Shown: piece by piece, positions 28,773 through 39,507 of the stretch | Layout of the letters: the number at the start of each line of letters is the position of its first letter | Numbering within the stretch: position 1 is the first letter of the stretch | NCBI RefSeq assembly: GCF_001439845.1 | Contig: NZ_JYLO01000007.1 | Coordinates: 62,001-126,000 of the forward strand | Length of the DNA: 64,000 nucleotides | From: Pseudomonas lactis | Lineage (GTDB): Bacteria > Pseudomonadota > Gammaproteobacteria > Pseudomonadales > Pseudomonadaceae | Reading direction: 5' to 3' | Program-made: the position numbers and the translations under genes | The notes under the pieces: generated by a model | What the model saw: the letters and a program-made list of their open reading frames with translations, nothing else | Told to the model about the DNA's origin: nothing | Databases searched by the model: none

Positions 28773-30074
28773 TCAGTTCAGGTAAGGGGACCAGGATGGT
28801 TCTCTGACTTCGCCTTGTGCGGTAGGAAGTGGGAGCCTTACGCGTCCATTGATGGACACGAGCATCAAGACTCCCCGGCCCTGCTGGCGGGTGGCGTAGA
28901 TTACCATGGTGCCGTTGGGCGCAACAGTGGCTGACTCATCAAGGTTGGTATCTGTAAGGATTTTTACGGTTCCGCGCTGCAAATCCTGGGCCGCAACCCG
29001 GAAATTAGTGAAACCATCCTGACGGTGAATCATCACCAACGTCTTTTCATCGGCCGAAAGCTTGGGGTTGGCGTTGTAGTTACCAATAAAGGTCACACGT
29101 TCCGCACCGCCGCCGTTCACATTTGCCTTGTAGACCTGAGGCTTGCCGCCACGGTCGGAGGTGAAGTAGATGGTCGAACCATCCTTACCCCAGAACGGTT
29201 CGGTGTTGATGCCCGGGCCGCTGGTCACACGCGAGAGCTGACGCGAGGCCATGTTCATCACGTAGATATCCGGGTTGCCGTCCTTGGACAGCACGAAAGC
29301 CAGGCGCGAACCATCCGGCGACCAGGCTGGCGCACCGTTGAGGCCTTCGAAGTTGGTGATCTGCTCACGACGGCCAGTATCGATGTGCTGCACAAAGATG
29401 CGCGGGCGACGCTGTTCGAACGATACGTAGGCAATACGCTTGCCGTCTGGCGCAAAGCGAGGCGACAGGATTGGCTCGCGGGACTGCAGCAAGGTCACTG
29501 CACGTGCGCCGTCGTAGTCCGAACGCTGCAGGGTGTAGCGGGTATTGTCTACAGAGAAACGCTCAGCCGTCACATACAGCAGGCGCGTCGAGAACGCCCC
29601 TTTGATACCGGTGAGTTTTTCAAACGACTGGTCCGAGATGTAGTGAGCCATGTCGCGCAGTTGCTCGGCGGTACCCGATACGCTGCCGGTCAGAACCTGC
29701 TGCTCGGTGGCCACGTTGAACAACGTGTACTGGATCTGCAGGCGACCGCCGGCCGGCGTGATGCTGCCGACCATCAGGTACTGGGCACCGACCGCCTTCC
29801 AGTCACGGAAGATGACTTCGCTGGCCTGGGTTGGCTGGCTGATCATGTTGCCTTTTGGAATCGGCGCGTAGTAACCGGAGTTACGCAGGTCGTCGCTGAC
29901 GATCTGGGCCATGTCGTCCGGCAGCACGCTGCCGCCCTGCCAACCGAACGGCACGACTGCAATCGGGGTGGCCCGATCACTGCCGCTGGTTACCAGGATG
30001 TTCTTTTCATCCGCCGCCGCTATCCCTGCCATACAGCAAATAACGACAAGCATTCCTCGAAGAAGGTTTCTCAC
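28773..30074 (-). CDS. tolB: Tol-Pal system protein TolB
   Basis: Periplasmic protein of 433 aa with a signal peptide ([17 protein letters not shown]), an N-terminal alpha/beta domain, and a six-bladed beta-propeller with repeated [14 protein letters not shown] / [12 protein letters not shown] blades. It shuttles between Pal and TolA to control outer-membrane constriction. The start is GTG 30074, whose last two bases form the tolA stop (GTGA, 4-base overlap). This is an unusual start codon for an essential envelope gene but is fixed by the overlap and signal peptide. Confidence 0.96.
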   Translation of the reverse strand: MRNLLRGMLVVICCMAGIAAADEKNILVTSGSDRATPIAVVPFGWQGGSVLPDDMAQIVSDDLRNSGYYAPIPKGNMISQPTQASEVIFRDWKAVGAQYLMVGSITPAGGRLQIQYTLFNVATEQQVLTGSVSGTAEQLRDMAHYISDQSFEKLTGIKGAFSTRLLYVTAERFSVDNTRYTLQRSDYDGARAVTLLQSREPILSPRFAPDGKRIAYVSFEQRRPRIFVQHIDTGRREQITNFEGLNGAPAWSPDGSRLAFVLSKDGNPDIYVMNMASRQLSRVTSGPGINTEPFWGKDGSTIYFTSDRGGKPQVYKANVNGGGAERVTFIGNYNANPKLSADEKTLVMIHRQDGFTNFRVAAQDLQRGTVKILTDTNLDESATVAPNGTMVIYATRQQGRGVLMLVSINGRVRLPLPTAQGEVREPSWSPYLN

Positions 30075-31144
30075 AAGGCTAGATCCTCAGGTGTGAATGT
30101 CATCTTGAATGAACGATAGGGAGCGAAGTCACTTGGTTTCATTCCCTGCATCTCGGTCAACCGGCCAATATTCTTGACCGCGGCAACCGCCGAACTGTCG
30201 AACGAACCGTCACCACTGGACTTGGCCACGCTGACCGAAGTCACCGTACCGTCCGGCAACATGCCGATCTGCAGCACTACTGTCATGCCTTTACGTGCCG
30301 AAGGTGGACGTGTCCAGCCTTCCGCTGCCCGCGCCCGAATCAGGTCGTCGAAACTGCCCGCGACTTCATCGCCACGCTCATCGGCCAAGGCTTGCTGACG
30401 CTGCGGCGTGTCGGAAAGCAAATCTGCCAGGGCCTGGGCCTTTTTCTCTTCGGCGGATTTGCGTGCTGCTTCCTGGGCCTTTTTCTTGGAGGCGTCGGCG
30501 GCAGCTTTCTTCTTCGCTTCGTCGGCGACTTTCTTCTTCGCCTCGTCTGCTTCAGCTTTTTTCTTGGCGTCTTCGGCGGCTTTCTTCTTCGCGTCTTCGA
30601 CTATCTTTTTCTTGGCTTCTTCAGCGGCCTTTTTCTTGGCCTCTTCTTCGGCAGCCTTCTTGGCTTCTTCTTCCGATTTCTTCTTGGCTATATCAGCCAA
30701 TTGTTTCTCTTCGGCCTTTTTCGCTTCGGCAGCTTTCTCGGCTTTCTTGGCTTCATCAGCCTTTTTCGCCTCGTCGGCCTTCTTGGCTTCGTCAGCCTTT
30801 TTCGATTCCTCGGCCTTTTGAGCCGCCTCTTCTTTCTTTTGTTCCGCAGCAGCCTTCACCGCTTCCTGCTCGACCTTCTTCTGTTCCATCTGCTCGACTT
30901 CAGTCTGGCGCGCGGCCGACTTCTGGGCCTCACCCGCAATCTTCTGATTGGTCTGGGTGGTGGCCTGACTTTTCGATTTCAGCTGATACAGGGTCGCCTG
31001 CACGATCGGCTTGGCTGGCGGCAGGTCCGGGGTCATGGCAAAGCTGACGAACAGCATGCCGAACACCAGGACGTGCAGGGCAATTGCCCACACGCCAGGC
31101 CAGAAGTAGCTTTCCGAGGCGGACGGCTCTCGCTGTTGCTGCAT
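30071..31144 (-). CDS. tolA: Tol-Pal system protein TolA
   Basis: Inner-membrane protein of 357 aa that spans the periplasm and links TolQR to TolB-Pal. It has one N-terminal membrane helix ([20 protein letters not shown]). A long Lys/Ala/Glu helix of [19 protein letters not shown] repeats (about residues 75-240) follows. The C-terminal domain has [20 protein letters not shown] and [14 protein letters not shown]. The repeat region is prone to length variation between strains. It overlaps tolR by one base and tolB by four. Confidence 0.96.
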   Translation of the reverse strand: MQQQREPSASESYFWPGVWAIALHVLVFGMLFVSFAMTPDLPPAKPIVQATLYQLKSKSQATTQTNQKIAGEAQKSAARQTEVEQMEQKKVEQEAVKAAAEQKKEEAAQKAEESKKADEAKKADEAKKADEAKKAEKAAEAKKAEEKQLADIAKKKSEEEAKKAAEEEAKKKAAEEAKKKIVEDAKKKAAEDAKKKAEADEAKKKVADEAKKKAAADASKKKAQEAARKSAEEKKAQALADLLSDTPQRQQALADERGDEVAGSFDDLIRARAAEGWTRPPSARKGMTVVLQIGMLPDGTVTSVSVAKSSGDGSFDSSAVAAVKNIGRLTEMQGMKPSDFAPYRSFKMTFTPEDLAL

Positions 31145-31605
31145 CAGGGCGCCTCGGTAATCAAGCCAACGTTACCGACGCCGGCCTTCTGCAGCCCGCC
31201 CATGGCGCCCATGACGGAGCCGTAGTCGACCGATTTGTCACCCCGGATAAACACCTGGGTGTGCTTGCCGCCTTCGTTGCCGGAGCGAATGATCTTGGTC
31301 ACCGCATCGGTCATGGCAGGCAAGGTCAGGGCCTTGTCCTGCTGCTTTTGCGTGTCGACTTCGCTGCCAAGGTTCCAGTAATAGGTCTTGTCAGCCTTGA
31401 TCGAAATGGTCAGGACCTGAGTGTTGTTGTCCTGCGGCAAGGCTTCACTGGAAACCTTGGGCAGATCAACCTTCACGCCCTGGTTGAGCATCGGCGCGGT
31501 CACCATGAAGATCACCAGCAGTACCAGCATCACGTCGATGTAGGGCACTACGTTCATCTCGGCGACCGGCTTGCGCTTTTTGCGAGCTCGAGCGATTAAA
31601 GCCAT
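31144..31605 (-). CDS. tolR: Tol-Pal system protein TolR (ExbD family)
   Basis: Small inner-membrane component of 153 aa of the proton-driven TolQR motor. It has a short cytoplasmic N-terminus (RARKKRKPVAEMNVVPY) and one membrane helix with the proton-carrying Asp24 in YIDVMLVLL. A periplasmic ExbD-type domain with the C-terminal VFIRGDKSVDYGSVM follows. Its TGA overlaps the tolA ATG by one base. Confidence 0.97.
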   Translation of the reverse strand: MALIARARKKRKPVAEMNVVPYIDVMLVLLVIFMVTAPMLNQGVKVDLPKVSSEALPQDNNTQVLTISIKADKTYYWNLGSEVDTQKQQDKALTLPAMTDAVTKIIRSGNEGGKHTQVFIRGDKSVDYGSVMGAMGGLQKAGVGNVGLITEAP

Positions 31606-31619
31606 TGGGAATTACCTGC

Positions 31620-32315
31620 TTATTCTTCGCTGGTGTGCACTTTACGGTGCAGGATCGCCTGGAACTCGTCGGCGAAGGTGTAGTAACGGCCGATCAAGGT
31701 TTCGCTGGTGGCGGCAAAACGGTTGTAGGCGATTACTGCGGGGATAGCGGCGAACAGGCCGATCGCGGTGGCGATCAGGGCTTCGGCAATACCCGGGGCC
31801 ACGGTGGCCAGTGTGGCTTGCTGCGCCTGGGCCAGGCCGCGGAAGGAGTTCATGATGCCCCATACGGTACCGAACAGGCCGATGTATGGGCTCACGGAAC
31901 CCACGGTGGCGAGGAACGGCAGGCCCTGCTCAAGTTTCTCTTCTTCGCGGGAGATGGCAACGCGCATGGCACGGGCCACGCCTTCCATCACCGCTTCCGG
32001 GTCTACACCAGGCTGCTGGCGCAGACGGGAGAATTCCTTGAAGCCGGCACGGAAGATCTGCTCGACGCCCGAGTCCGGGTCCGGGTTGCTGCCGGCCTGG
32101 CGGTACAGCTTGGACAGGTCGATACCCGACCAGAAGCGCTCTTCAAAGCTCTCCAAGGCACGTCGACCGGCACGCAGCATGTTGCTGCGCTGAAAAATCA
32201 TGACCCAAGAGGTAACCGATGCGGCTACCAGGGTCAGCATGACCAGTTGAACCACGACACTGGCATTGCTGACCAGGCTCCACATGGAGGAATGGTCGAC
32301 GACGGTAGGTTCCAC
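31620..32315 (-). CDS. tolQ: Tol-Pal system protein TolQ (ExbB family)
   Basis: Pentameric inner-membrane motor subunit of 231 aa with three membrane helices: VVQLVMLTLVAASVTSWVMI, then VSPYIGLFGTVWGIMNSF, and EALIATAIGLFAAIPAVIAYN in the MotA/TolQ/ExbB domain. It works with TolR. It starts 1 base after the ybgC stop, so it belongs to the same mRNA. Confidence 0.97.
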   Translation of the reverse strand: MEPTVVDHSSMWSLVSNASVVVQLVMLTLVAASVTSWVMIFQRSNMLRAGRRALESFEERFWSGIDLSKLYRQAGSNPDPDSGVEQIFRAGFKEFSRLRQQPGVDPEAVMEGVARAMRVAISREEEKLEQGLPFLATVGSVSPYIGLFGTVWGIMNSFRGLAQAQQATLATVAPGIAEALIATAIGLFAAIPAVIAYNRFAATSETLIGRYYTFADEFQAILHRKVHTSEE

Positions 32316-32316
32316 G

Positions 32317-32772
32317 CTAAATCTCCTGCTTTGATTGTTGACCCGCGCCGCTCACGGCGGCAAAGGCCGCGCGTAGAGTTTCGGGAATGGCCCGAGGTTT
32401 CAAGCTGTTGGTGCGCACACACGCCACCAGGAACTGCCCTTCACAGAGCAGCGTTGCATCCGTGGCCCGCCTGACCTGCTGTTTGAAACGCAGGCTGGCA
32501 CGGTTCAATTCGATGACTTCGGCACTGACCAGCAATTCGTCGTCCAGTCGCGCCGGTGCGTGGTAACGCGCCTCGCTGGAATGCACGACGAATAACAGGT
32601 CCTCGCCTACAAGCTCGGACTGGGCAAAACCCAACTCCCGCAGCCGCTCGGTTCGAGCCCGTTCCATGAATTTCAGGTAATTGACGTAATAAACGATGCC
32701 GCCGGCATCGGTGTCCTCGTAATAAACGCGACAGCGATGTGCGAACGACTGATCCCCGTTTTGCGCGCGCAT
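32317..32772 (-). CDS. ybgC: Acyl-CoA thioesterase YbgC
   Basis: Hotdog-fold thioesterase of 151 aa, first gene of the tol-pal operon. The 4HBT active-site loop [17 protein letters not shown] holds the catalytic Asp, followed by FMERARTE. It is associated with phospholipid metabolism near the Tol machinery in other bacteria. The 140-base gap to ruvB upstream probably contains the operon promoter. Confidence 0.95.
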   Translation of the reverse strand: MRAQNGDQSFAHRCRVYYEDTDAGGIVYYVNYLKFMERARTERLRELGFAQSELVGEDLLFVVHSSEARYHAPARLDDELLVSAEVIELNRASLRFKQQVRRATDATLLCEGQFLVACVRTNSLKPRAIPETLRAAFAAVSGAGQQSKQEI

Positions 32773-32911
32773 ACTCTAGTGCTTACTCCTCATGTTGCCA
32801 ATTGGCTGGGCAACTGTTTTTTCATTCCTGAACGCTTTTGCAGTGACTCAAATGACGACGCCAGACACTGGGACAGCACAAAGCTCAGATAAATCGTCCG
32901 GCGTAAGCTTT

Positions 32912-33970
32912 TTAATCGTCTACCGCATCGAGGAATTCGTCTACCACGGGCATCTCTCCCAATCGTGACGGAATGTTTAGCCCAAAGTGCAGGTAAGCAT
33001 GGCGTGTCACCACCCTGCCCCGCGGGGTTCGCATGATGTAGCCCTGCTGGATCAGGTACGGCTCCAGCACATCCTCAATGGTATGGCGCTCCTCACTGAT
33101 GGCCGCGGCCAGGCTGTCCACGCCGACCGGGCCACCGTCGAATTTCTCGATCATGGTCAAAAGTAGGCGTCGATCCTGGTGATCGAAGCCATGCTCGTCC
33201 ACATCCAACAGGTTCAACGCCAGGTCCGCCACCGCCTTGGTGATGTGGCCCTTGGCACGCACCTCGGCAAAATCGCGCACGCGGCGCAGCAGACGGTTGG
33301 CGATTCGCGGCGTGCCACGAGCGCGCCGGGCGATTTCAAAGGCGCCTTCCGGGTCCAGAGGCAAGCCAAGGATACTCGCCGAACGGCTGACAATGGTCGC
33401 CAGATCGGCCGTGCTATAGAACTCTAGACGTTGAACAATGCCGAAACGGTCTCGCAGCGGGTTGGTCAACATGCCCGCGCGGGTGGTCGCGCCCACCAGG
33501 GTAAACGGCGGCAGGTCGAGCTTGATCGAACGGGCCGCCGGGCCTTCGCCGATCATGATGTCGAGCTGGAAGTCTTCCATGGCCGGGTACAGCACTTCCT
33601 CCACAATCGGCGACAAGCGATGGATTTCGTCGATAAACAGCACGTCATGGGGTTCAAGATTGGTCAGCAGCGCTGCCAGGTCGCCCGGCCGCTCCAGCAC
33701 CGGGCCGGAGGTGGACTTGATCGACACGCCCATTTCCTGGGCGATGATATTGGCCAGGGTGGTCTTGCCCAACCCCGGCGGGCCGAAGATCAGGGTGTGG
33801 TCCAGGGACTCACTGCGCCCGCGCGCGGCCTGGATAAACAGCTCCATCTGCTCGCGCACGGTAGGCTGGCCGATGTATTCGGCCAGGCTCAGGGGGCGGA
33901 TGGCCCGGTCCTGGACTTCTTCACGGTCACGCGGGCCGGTGGCCGCGATCAGACGATCGGCTTCAATCAC
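32912..33970 (-). CDS. ruvB: Holliday junction branch-migration ATPase RuvB
   Basis: AAA+ motor of 352 aa that pulls DNA through the RuvA-bound Holliday junction. Walker A is GPPGLGKT (63-70), Walker [10 protein letters not shown], sensor GATTRAG, and the C-terminal winged helix includes [13 protein letters not shown]. The start directly abuts the ruvA stop. Its order ruvC-ruvA-ruvB is standard. Confidence 0.98.
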   Translation of the reverse strand: MIEADRLIAATGPRDREEVQDRAIRPLSLAEYIGQPTVREQMELFIQAARGRSESLDHTLIFGPPGLGKTTLANIIAQEMGVSIKSTSGPVLERPGDLAALLTNLEPHDVLFIDEIHRLSPIVEEVLYPAMEDFQLDIMIGEGPAARSIKLDLPPFTLVGATTRAGMLTNPLRDRFGIVQRLEFYSTADLATIVSRSASILGLPLDPEGAFEIARRARGTPRIANRLLRRVRDFAEVRAKGHITKAVADLALNLLDVDEHGFDHQDRRLLLTMIEKFDGGPVGVDSLAAAISEERHTIEDVLEPYLIQQGYIMRTPRGRVVTRHAYLHFGLNIPSRLGEMPVVDEFLDAVDD

Positions 33971-34582
33971 TTAAATCATTCCCTTCAGGGCACGGCGAAT
34001 CATGTCTTCAGCGCTCAGGTTCTTGTCCTTGATGGCCGATACCGCCTTGCTGGCCTCCTGGGGCTTGTAGCCCAGGGAGATCAGCGCATTGACCGCATCG
34101 CTTTCCGCGCTGGCGACTTGGGCCGCTGGCATATCCGGCTGGTTCGGTACCAGGGCGAACATGCTCGGCACCACTTCCCAGGCTTTGAAGCGGTCTTTGA
34201 GTTCCACCAACAAGCGCTCGGCGGTTTTCTTGCCGACCCCCGGCACCTTGGTCAGAGCCGAGGTGTCTTGGGCGGACACGGCACGCACCAACTCATCCAC
34301 TTCCAGGCTCGACATCAAGGCCAGGGCCAGTTTGGGCCCCACGCCATTGAGACGAATCAGCTCGCGGAAGAAATCGCGGTCGCGCTTGCCGATGAAACCA
34401 TAGAGCAGTTGCGCGTCTTCACGCACCACTAAATGAGTGTGCAAGGTTATCGGCTCGCCGACGGACGGCAGGCGATACAAGGTGGTCATGGGCACTTCCA
34501 GCTCATAACCCAACCCATTCACATCCAGAATCAGGTGCGGCGGCTGTTTCTCAGCCAGGGTGCCGCGCAAGCGTCCAATCAC
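33971..34582 (-). CDS. ruvA: Holliday junction DNA-binding protein RuvA
   Basis: 203-aa junction-binding protein. Domain I is an OB fold ([20 protein letters not shown]), domain II carries two helix-hairpin-helix motifs ([16 protein letters not shown] and [16 protein letters not shown]), and domain III is the C-terminal RuvB-binding helix bundle ([16 protein letters not shown]). It abuts ruvB with no gap. Confidence 0.98.
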   Translation of the reverse strand: MIGRLRGTLAEKQPPHLILDVNGLGYELEVPMTTLYRLPSVGEPITLHTHLVVREDAQLLYGFIGKRDRDFFRELIRLNGVGPKLALALMSSLEVDELVRAVSAQDTSALTKVPGVGKKTAERLLVELKDRFKAWEVVPSMFALVPNQPDMPAAQVASAESDAVNALISLGYKPQEASKAVSAIKDKNLSAEDMIRRALKGMI

Positions 34583-34652
34583 GGTTCAGATCCTTAAAGC
34601 TTGGGGGTCAGTTCAAGGCCTGACCGCAAAAATAACGATTGCGCTGATGCTA

Positions 34653-35177
34653 TCAGAGACGCAGGCGCCCGCCACGACTACGTGCTGTGCCCAAGCCGTG
34701 AGGCAACAGGCTGGAGCGGGTATGGGCATGGCAAATGGCGATGGCCAGGGCGTCCGAGGCGTCGATCTGCGGCTTGGAAGTGAGCTTGAGCATGTGCATG
34801 ACCATCATCTGCACCTGCTCCTTGTTGGCGCCACCGGTGCCGACCACGGCCTGCTTGACCTGGGTCGCGGTGTATTCAGCGATTTCCATGCCCTCCTCGG
34901 CACCCGCCACGATGGCGGCGCCACGGGCTTGGCCGAGCTTCAACGCCGAGTCGGCATTCTTGGCCATGAACACTTTTTCAATGCCCATGGTGACCGGGCC
35001 GTAGGTCTGGATGACTTCACGCACGCCGCGATAAACGATCTGCAGCCGTTCGGCCAGCTCGCCGGCACCGGTGCGGATGCAACCCGAGGCGACGTACACG
35101 CAGCCGCGCGGGGTCTGCTGCACCACGCCAAAACCGGTGATGCGCGAACCGGGGTCGATACCTAGGATTAAAGTCAT
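34653..35177 (-). CDS. ruvC: Holliday junction resolvase RuvC
   Basis: RNase H-fold endonuclease of 174 aa resolving junctions. The catalytic acids are Asp8 in ILGIDPGS, Glu in MGIEKVF, and the Asp pair in [10 protein letters not shown]. It is first of ruvCAB, with a 70-base gap to ruvA. A REPIN upstream separates it from yebC, which is on the same strand. Confidence 0.97.
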   Translation of the reverse strand: MTLILGIDPGSRITGFGVVQQTPRGCVYVASGCIRTGAGELAERLQIVYRGVREVIQTYGPVTMGIEKVFMAKNADSALKLGQARGAAIVAGAEEGMEIAEYTATQVKQAVVGTGGANKEQVQMMVMHMLKLTSKPQIDASDALAIAICHAHTRSSLLPHGLGTARSRGGRLRL

Positions 35178-35244
35178 AACGCCTGCGGGTTGGATTTACA
35201 ACGGTATGTGCCAGGCACACATTTGTGTAACAGCATAGAACCCC

Positions 35245-35331
35245 TGAGGGAGCTGGCTTGCCTGCGATGCGGGCACCTCGGTGCGTCTGTCAAATCGAGG
35301 TGATGCTATCGCAGGCAAGCCAGCTCCCACA
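35245..35331. repeat. REPIN-like inverted repeat with degraded left arm
   Basis: The left arm reads TGAGGGAGCTGGCTTGCCTG, changed from TGTGGGAG; the right arm is an intact complement ending GCCAGCTCCCACA. It lies between yebC and ruvC. Confidence 0.87.
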
Positions 35332-35348
35332 GTGGATATTCATCGTTC

Positions 35349-36095
35349 TTAAGTGAGCTGTTCGGCCACAGACTCAGGAATGTCGGCATTCGAATACACA
35401 TTCTGCACATCATCCAGGTCTTCAAGCATGTCCAGCAGCTTCAGCACCTTTTGCGCACCGTCCAGGTCCAGTTCGGCACTGGTGGTCGGCAGCATCACGA
35501 TTTCCGCGTCGGTGCCGTTGAAACCAGCAGCTTCCAGGGCGTTACGCACGGCGTAGAAGCTGGCGAACGAGGTAAACACGTCGATGGAGCCGTCTTCGTT
35601 GGTCACGACGTCATCGGCATCCGCTTCCATCGCAGCTTCCATCAGCGCGTCTTCATCTGTGCCCGGTGCGAAGGTGATCTGCCCCTTGCGCTCGAACAGG
35701 TAGGCCACCGAACCATCCGTGCCGAGATTACCACCGCACTTGCTGAACGCATGACGTACGGCTGCCGCTGTACGGTTGCGGTTGTCGGTCATGCATTCGA
35801 CCATCACCGCCACGCCGCCCGGGCCATAGCCTTCGTAGGTCAGCTCGACCATGTCGTCGGTATCGGCCGCACCGGCACCACGGGCCACGGCGCGGTCAAT
35901 GATGTCGCGGCTCATGTTCGCGCCCAACGCCTTGTCCAGCGCGAGGCGCAGACGCGGGTTGGAGCCCGGATCACCGCCACCCTGGCGGGCCGCGACAGTC
36001 AGTTCGCGAATCCACTTGGTGAAGATCTTGCCTTTCTTGGCATCCTGACGCTCTTTGCGGTGCTTGATGTTCGCCCACTTGGAATGGCCAGCCAT
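35349..36095 (-). CDS. yebC: YebC/PmpR family DNA-binding regulator
   Basis: TACO1/YebC-family protein of 248 aa with the N-terminal [22 protein letters not shown] signature region. YebC proteins have been linked to transcription control (PmpR represses quinolone signalling genes in P. aeruginosa) and to translation of difficult motifs. The acidic C-terminal part ([15 protein letters not shown]) is typical. It lies between aspS and ruvC as in other pseudomonads. Confidence 0.95.
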   Translation of the reverse strand: MAGHSKWANIKHRKERQDAKKGKIFTKWIRELTVAARQGGGDPGSNPRLRLALDKALGANMSRDIIDRAVARGAGAADTDDMVELTYEGYGPGGVAVMVECMTDNRNRTAAAVRHAFSKCGGNLGTDGSVAYLFERKGQITFAPGTDEDALMEAAMEADADDVVTNEDGSIDVFTSFASFYAVRNALEAAGFNGTDAEIVMLPTTSAELDLDGAQKVLKLLDMLEDLDDVQNVYSNADIPESVAEQLT

Positions 36096-36164
36096 AACAC
36101 AACTCCGAATTCTCTAGAAACCTTATCAATCCCGCCCCAAGCGAGATTTCCCTCTTTTAAACGC

Positions 36165-36190
36165 AAAGGCGCATCCGAAGATGCGCCTTT
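36165..36190 (-). terminator. Terminator after aspS with UUCG tetraloop
   Basis: Perfect stem AAAGGCGCAT / ATGCGCCTTT. On the minus strand the inner part reads GATC-like GCATC-TTCG-GATGC, a very stable C(UUCG)G loop. Both flanks have short T/A runs, so it may work in both directions. It follows the aspS stop by about 40 bases. Confidence 0.85.
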
Positions 36191-36230
36191 TTGACTGCCT
36201 ACCACTTTATCGCGCTTTCACGCAGCAGCC

Positions 36231-38006
36231 TTACTCAGCCTTCGGCGTCTCGCGCAGGCGGATGTGCAACTCGCGCAAGGCCTTGGCATCCACCACACCC
36301 GGCGCCTGGGTCATGACGTCCGCAGCGCTCTGGGTTTTCGGGAAGGCGATCACTTCACGGATCGACTGGGCGCCGGTCATCAGCATCACCAGACGGTCCA
36401 GGCCGAACGCCAGGCCACCGTGCGGCGGCGCGCCGTATTTCAGGGCGTCGAGCAGGAAGCCGAATTTCTCTTCCTGTTCCGCTTCGTTGATGCCCAGCAG
36501 GCGGAAGACCGCTTGTTGCATCTCTTTGCGGTGGATACGGATCGAGCCGCCACCCAGTTCAGTACCGTTGAGCACCATGTCGTAGGCACGGGACAGCGCG
36601 CCGGCCGGGTTGGCTTCCAGCTCCTGCGGGGAGCACTTCGGCGCGGTGAACGGGTGGTGCAAGGCGCTAAAGCTGCCGTCGTCGTTCTCTTCGAACATCG
36701 GGAAGTCCACAACCCACATCGGCGCCCATTCGCAGGTCAGCAGGTTCAGGTCGTGACCCAGCTTGATACGCAGCGCGCCCAGGGCTTCGCTGACGATCTT
36801 GGCCTTGTCGGCGCCGAAGAACACGATGTCGCCGTCAACCGCACCGACGCGATCAAGGATCACGTTCAGGTTGGCCTCAGGGATGTTTTTCACGATCGGC
36901 GATTGCAGGCCGTCGACACCGTTGGCGCGCTCGTTGACCTTGATGTACGCCAGGCCCTTGGCACCGTAGATGCCGACGAACTTGGTGTAGTCGTCGATCT
37001 GCTTGCGCGGCATGCTCGCGCCGCCAGGCACGCGCAGGGCGGCGATACGGCATTTCGGGTCGTTGGCCGGACCGCTGAACACCTTGAAGTCGACGTCCTT
37101 GAGCTGGTCGGCCACGTCCACCAGTTCCAGCGGGTTACGCAGGTCTGGCTTGTCGGAACCGTAGCGGCGCATGGCTTCTTCGAAGGTCATGTGCGGGAAT
37201 TCGCCGAACTCCAGGCCCAGCACTTCCTTGAACAGGTTGCGGATCATCTGCTCGGTCAGGCCCATGATCTCTGTTTCATCGAGGAAGCTGGTCTCGATGT
37301 CGATCTGGGTGAATTCCGGCTGGCGGTCAGCGCGCAGGTCTTCGTCACGGAAGCACTTGGCGATCTGGTAGTAACGGTCGAAGCCGGCCACCATCAGCAG
37401 TTGCTTGAACAACTGCGGCGATTGCGGCAGGGCGAAGAAGCTGCCGGCGTGGGTGCGGCTCGGTACCAGGTAGTCACGCGCGCCTTCCGGGGTGGCCCGG
37501 GTGAGGATCGGCGTTTCGACGTCCAGGAAGCCGTTTTCGTCGAGGAAGCGGCGGATGCTGGTGGTCATGCGCGAACGCAGGCGCAGCTTCTCGGCCATTT
37601 CCGGACGACGCAGGTCCAGGAAGCGGTAGCGCAGGCGGGTTTCTTCGCCTACGTCGGAGTATTCGTTAAGTGGGAACGGCGGGGTTTCCGACTCATTCAG
37701 CACTTCCAGCTCGTAGCCCAGCACTTCGATGCCGCCGGACGCCATGTTCTTGTTCACAGCACCGGCCGGACGCAGGCGTACCTTGCCGGTGATTTTCACC
37801 ACGTACTCGCTGCGCACGCGGTCGGCGGCGGCGAAACTCTCGGCGCGGTCCGGGTCGAACACCACCTGGGCCAGACCATCACGGTCACGGATGTCGAGGA
37901 AGATCACCCCGCCGTGGTCGCGGCGACGGTGAACCCATCCGCAAAGGGTGATTTCCTGACCTTCCAGGGTCTCGTTCAGTTGGCCGCAATAGTGGCTGCG
38001 CATCAT
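36231..38006 (-). CDS. aspS: Aspartyl-tRNA synthetase (probably non-discriminating)
   Basis: Class II synthetase of 591 aa with an N-terminal OB-fold anticodon domain ([20 protein letters not shown]), motif 2 ([16 protein letters not shown]), an inserted GAD domain, and motif 3 ([13 protein letters not shown]). His31 in the HRRRDHGG loop and a Gly at about 82 match residues tied to relaxed tRNA choice in the P. aeruginosa enzyme. That enzyme charges tRNA-Asn too and depends on GatCAB. That this one does so is inferred from these residues. Confidence 0.96.
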   Translation of the reverse strand: MMRSHYCGQLNETLEGQEITLCGWVHRRRDHGGVIFLDIRDRDGLAQVVFDPDRAESFAAADRVRSEYVVKITGKVRLRPAGAVNKNMASGGIEVLGYELEVLNESETPPFPLNEYSDVGEETRLRYRFLDLRRPEMAEKLRLRSRMTTSIRRFLDENGFLDVETPILTRATPEGARDYLVPSRTHAGSFFALPQSPQLFKQLLMVAGFDRYYQIAKCFRDEDLRADRQPEFTQIDIETSFLDETEIMGLTEQMIRNLFKEVLGLEFGEFPHMTFEEAMRRYGSDKPDLRNPLELVDVADQLKDVDFKVFSGPANDPKCRIAALRVPGGASMPRKQIDDYTKFVGIYGAKGLAYIKVNERANGVDGLQSPIVKNIPEANLNVILDRVGAVDGDIVFFGADKAKIVSEALGALRIKLGHDLNLLTCEWAPMWVVDFPMFEENDDGSFSALHHPFTAPKCSPQELEANPAGALSRAYDMVLNGTELGGGSIRIHRKEMQQAVFRLLGINEAEQEEKFGFLLDALKYGAPPHGGLAFGLDRLVMLMTGAQSIREVIAFPKTQSAADVMTQAPGVVDAKALRELHIRLRETPKAE

Positions 38007-38114
38007 GGTCGTGGTTTCACTTCTCGTAATTCGAAATTCGGTGGCAGGCCTGCCTCGTCACCGTACAGTTAAGCAGGGGACGGATAATGCAGGAGCCTGC
38101 GCGTAGAGTTCAAC

Positions 38115-38336
38115 TCAGTCTGCTTTGTCGCCGCCCGCCAGGTTCTTCTTGGCGCCGGTCTTGAAATCGGTCTCGTACCAGCCGCTGCCGCTCAGGCGGA
38201 AGCCCGGCATGGACAACATCTTCTTCAACTCAGGTGCCTGGCAGGCAGGGCAATCGACCAGCGGCGCGGCGCTGATCTTCTGAATGGCTTCCAACTGATG
38301 ACCACAGGAAGCGCATTGATAGTCGTACATGGGCAT
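38115..38336 (-). CDS. FmdB-type zinc-ribbon protein
   Basis: 73-aa regulator-like protein with the MPMYDYQCASCGHQLE signature and a second pair CPAC, so four cysteines for one zinc ribbon (C-x2-C...C-x2-C). The C-terminus GFRLSGSGWYETDFK is also standard. Its function is not established. It is encoded just upstream of aspS in this arrangement, as in many Pseudomonas and Burkholderia. Confidence 0.92.
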   Translation of the reverse strand: MPMYDYQCASCGHQLEAIQKISAAPLVDCPACQAPELKKMLSMPGFRLSGSGWYETDFKTGAKKNLAGGDKAD

Positions 38337-38498
38337 GGAGATGTCTCGGCGATCAGATCGTTACAGCGCCACGCCCTGCCCTGTGCATAAAGCCCGGCAT
38401 GCGCAGCAAAGCGCGGGATTATATCTGGTAAATCAACACAGCGCAGCCGGCTTTGTGCCCAGGGCCCGGCCCGCCGGGATGACGGGCCGACCACCGGA

Positions 38499-38768
38499 CT
38501 ACTGCTTGAGCGTGTCTCCCGTCGTGAGCGCGCCCCGGCCTTTGAGCACATGGACCACGCACACCACCCTCACCAGCCCGCTGAAGTTCTTTACGCCTCC
38601 GTAACGCAAATGCACTTCCCGATCGACATAGGACAACAACGCACTGACCGAACAGGTATTGAGCCTGGCGATTTCCGTCAGGATGTTCCAATAGATCTGT
38701 TCAAGCCGCAGGCAGGTAGAAAACCCATTGAGCCTGACCGACCGGGACAGTGGCTTGGCCAGTCCCAT
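38499..38768 (-). CDS. Ribbon-helix-helix domain protein
   Basis: 89-aa protein matching the RHH_4 family pattern: SVRLNGFSTCLRLEQIYWNI, then LTEIARLNTCSVSALLSYVD, and a closing FSGLVRVVCVVHVL. RHH_4 proteins are putative DNA-binding regulators of unknown target. ATG 38768 has AAGGGG upstream; the longer frame to 38885 has no family-like sequence. It stands alone between the zinc-ribbon gene and the Dps-like gene. Confidence 0.8.
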   Translation of the reverse strand: MGLAKPLSRSVRLNGFSTCLRLEQIYWNILTEIARLNTCSVSALLSYVDREVHLRYGGVKNFSGLVRVVCVVHVLKGRGALTTGDTLKQ

Positions 38769-38996
38769 ATCAAACCCCTTCGAAAAAGGGTCAACTTTTA
38801 TCTTGTGAAAACCACAGGCTTCCATCACTCCCTTACCCACTCCACGTGACATACACCTGACACTCCATTGCCAAACAGCAGCCAACAGGTTTCTCCCATT
38901 GGACGATGGGCCTATAAAACAGCAGCCAGCGCAGAGCAGCCAGAAGACGGGGAGTAGTTAGTCGTAGGACAACGCCAGGAAGCGCAGGGAAACCAG

Positions 38997-39023
38997 CAGG
39001 CAGCGCCCAAAAGGCGCCGCCTG
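38997..39023 (-). terminator. Hairpin after the Dps-like gene
   Basis: CAGGC-x-GCGCC pairs with GGCGC-x-GCCTG around a short TTTTG loop, 11 bases after the stop. No long T run follows, so its strength as a terminator is uncertain. Confidence 0.5.
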
Positions 39024-39033
39024 GGTTTAACCG

Positions 39034-39507
39034 TTACTGGTTTTCGAGCAGGGAGCGCAGCATCCACGCGGTTTTCTCGTGAACCTGCATACGCTGGGTC
39101 AAGAGGTCTGCCGTCGGCTCATCACTGACTTTGTCGAGCAATGGGAAGATGCCTCGCGCGGTACGCGTGACCGCTTCCTGGCCGGCCACCAACTGCTTGA
39201 TCATCTCTTCGGCGCTCGGCACACCCTCTTCTTCCTTGATGGAAGACAGGCGGGCGTAAATCGAATAGGCACCCGGCGCCGGGAAGCCCAGGGCACGGAT
39301 ACGCTCGGCAATGGAGTCCACTGCCAGCGCCAGCTCGTTGTACTGCTCCTCGAACATCAGGTGCAGCGTACGAAACATGGGGCCTGTGACGTTCCAATGG
39401 AAATTGTGGGTCTTCAGATACAGAACATAGGTATCGGAAAGCAGGCGGGAAAGTCCGTCGACGATGGATTTACGGTCTTCTTCACTGATACCAATATCGA
39501 TTGCCAT
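39034..39507 (-). CDS. Dps-family ferritin-like protein
   Basis: 157-aa Dps/miniferritin that oxidises and stores iron and may shield DNA. The ferroxidase ligands lie in [14 protein letters not shown] and [22 protein letters not shown] chose ATG 39507 ([18 protein letters not shown]), with GGGG upstream; a 10-codon longer frame has a poor context. The gene lies in the place of the PA0962 dps-like gene, between aspS and the membrane cold-shock gene. Confidence 0.92.
   Translation of the reverse strand: MAIDIGISEEDRKSIVDGLSRLLSDTYVLYLKTHNFHWNVTGPMFRTLHLMFEEQYNELALAVDSIAERIRALGFPAPGAYSIYARLSSIKEEEGVPSAEEMIKQLVAGQEAVTRTARGIFPLLDKVSDEPTADLLTQRMQVHEKTAWMLRSLLENQ

Noticed and set aside
30450..30900. 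Lys/Ala/Glu repeats in tolA as a mobile or satellite repeat
   Set aside because: They encode the normal long helix of TolA domain II and stay in frame.
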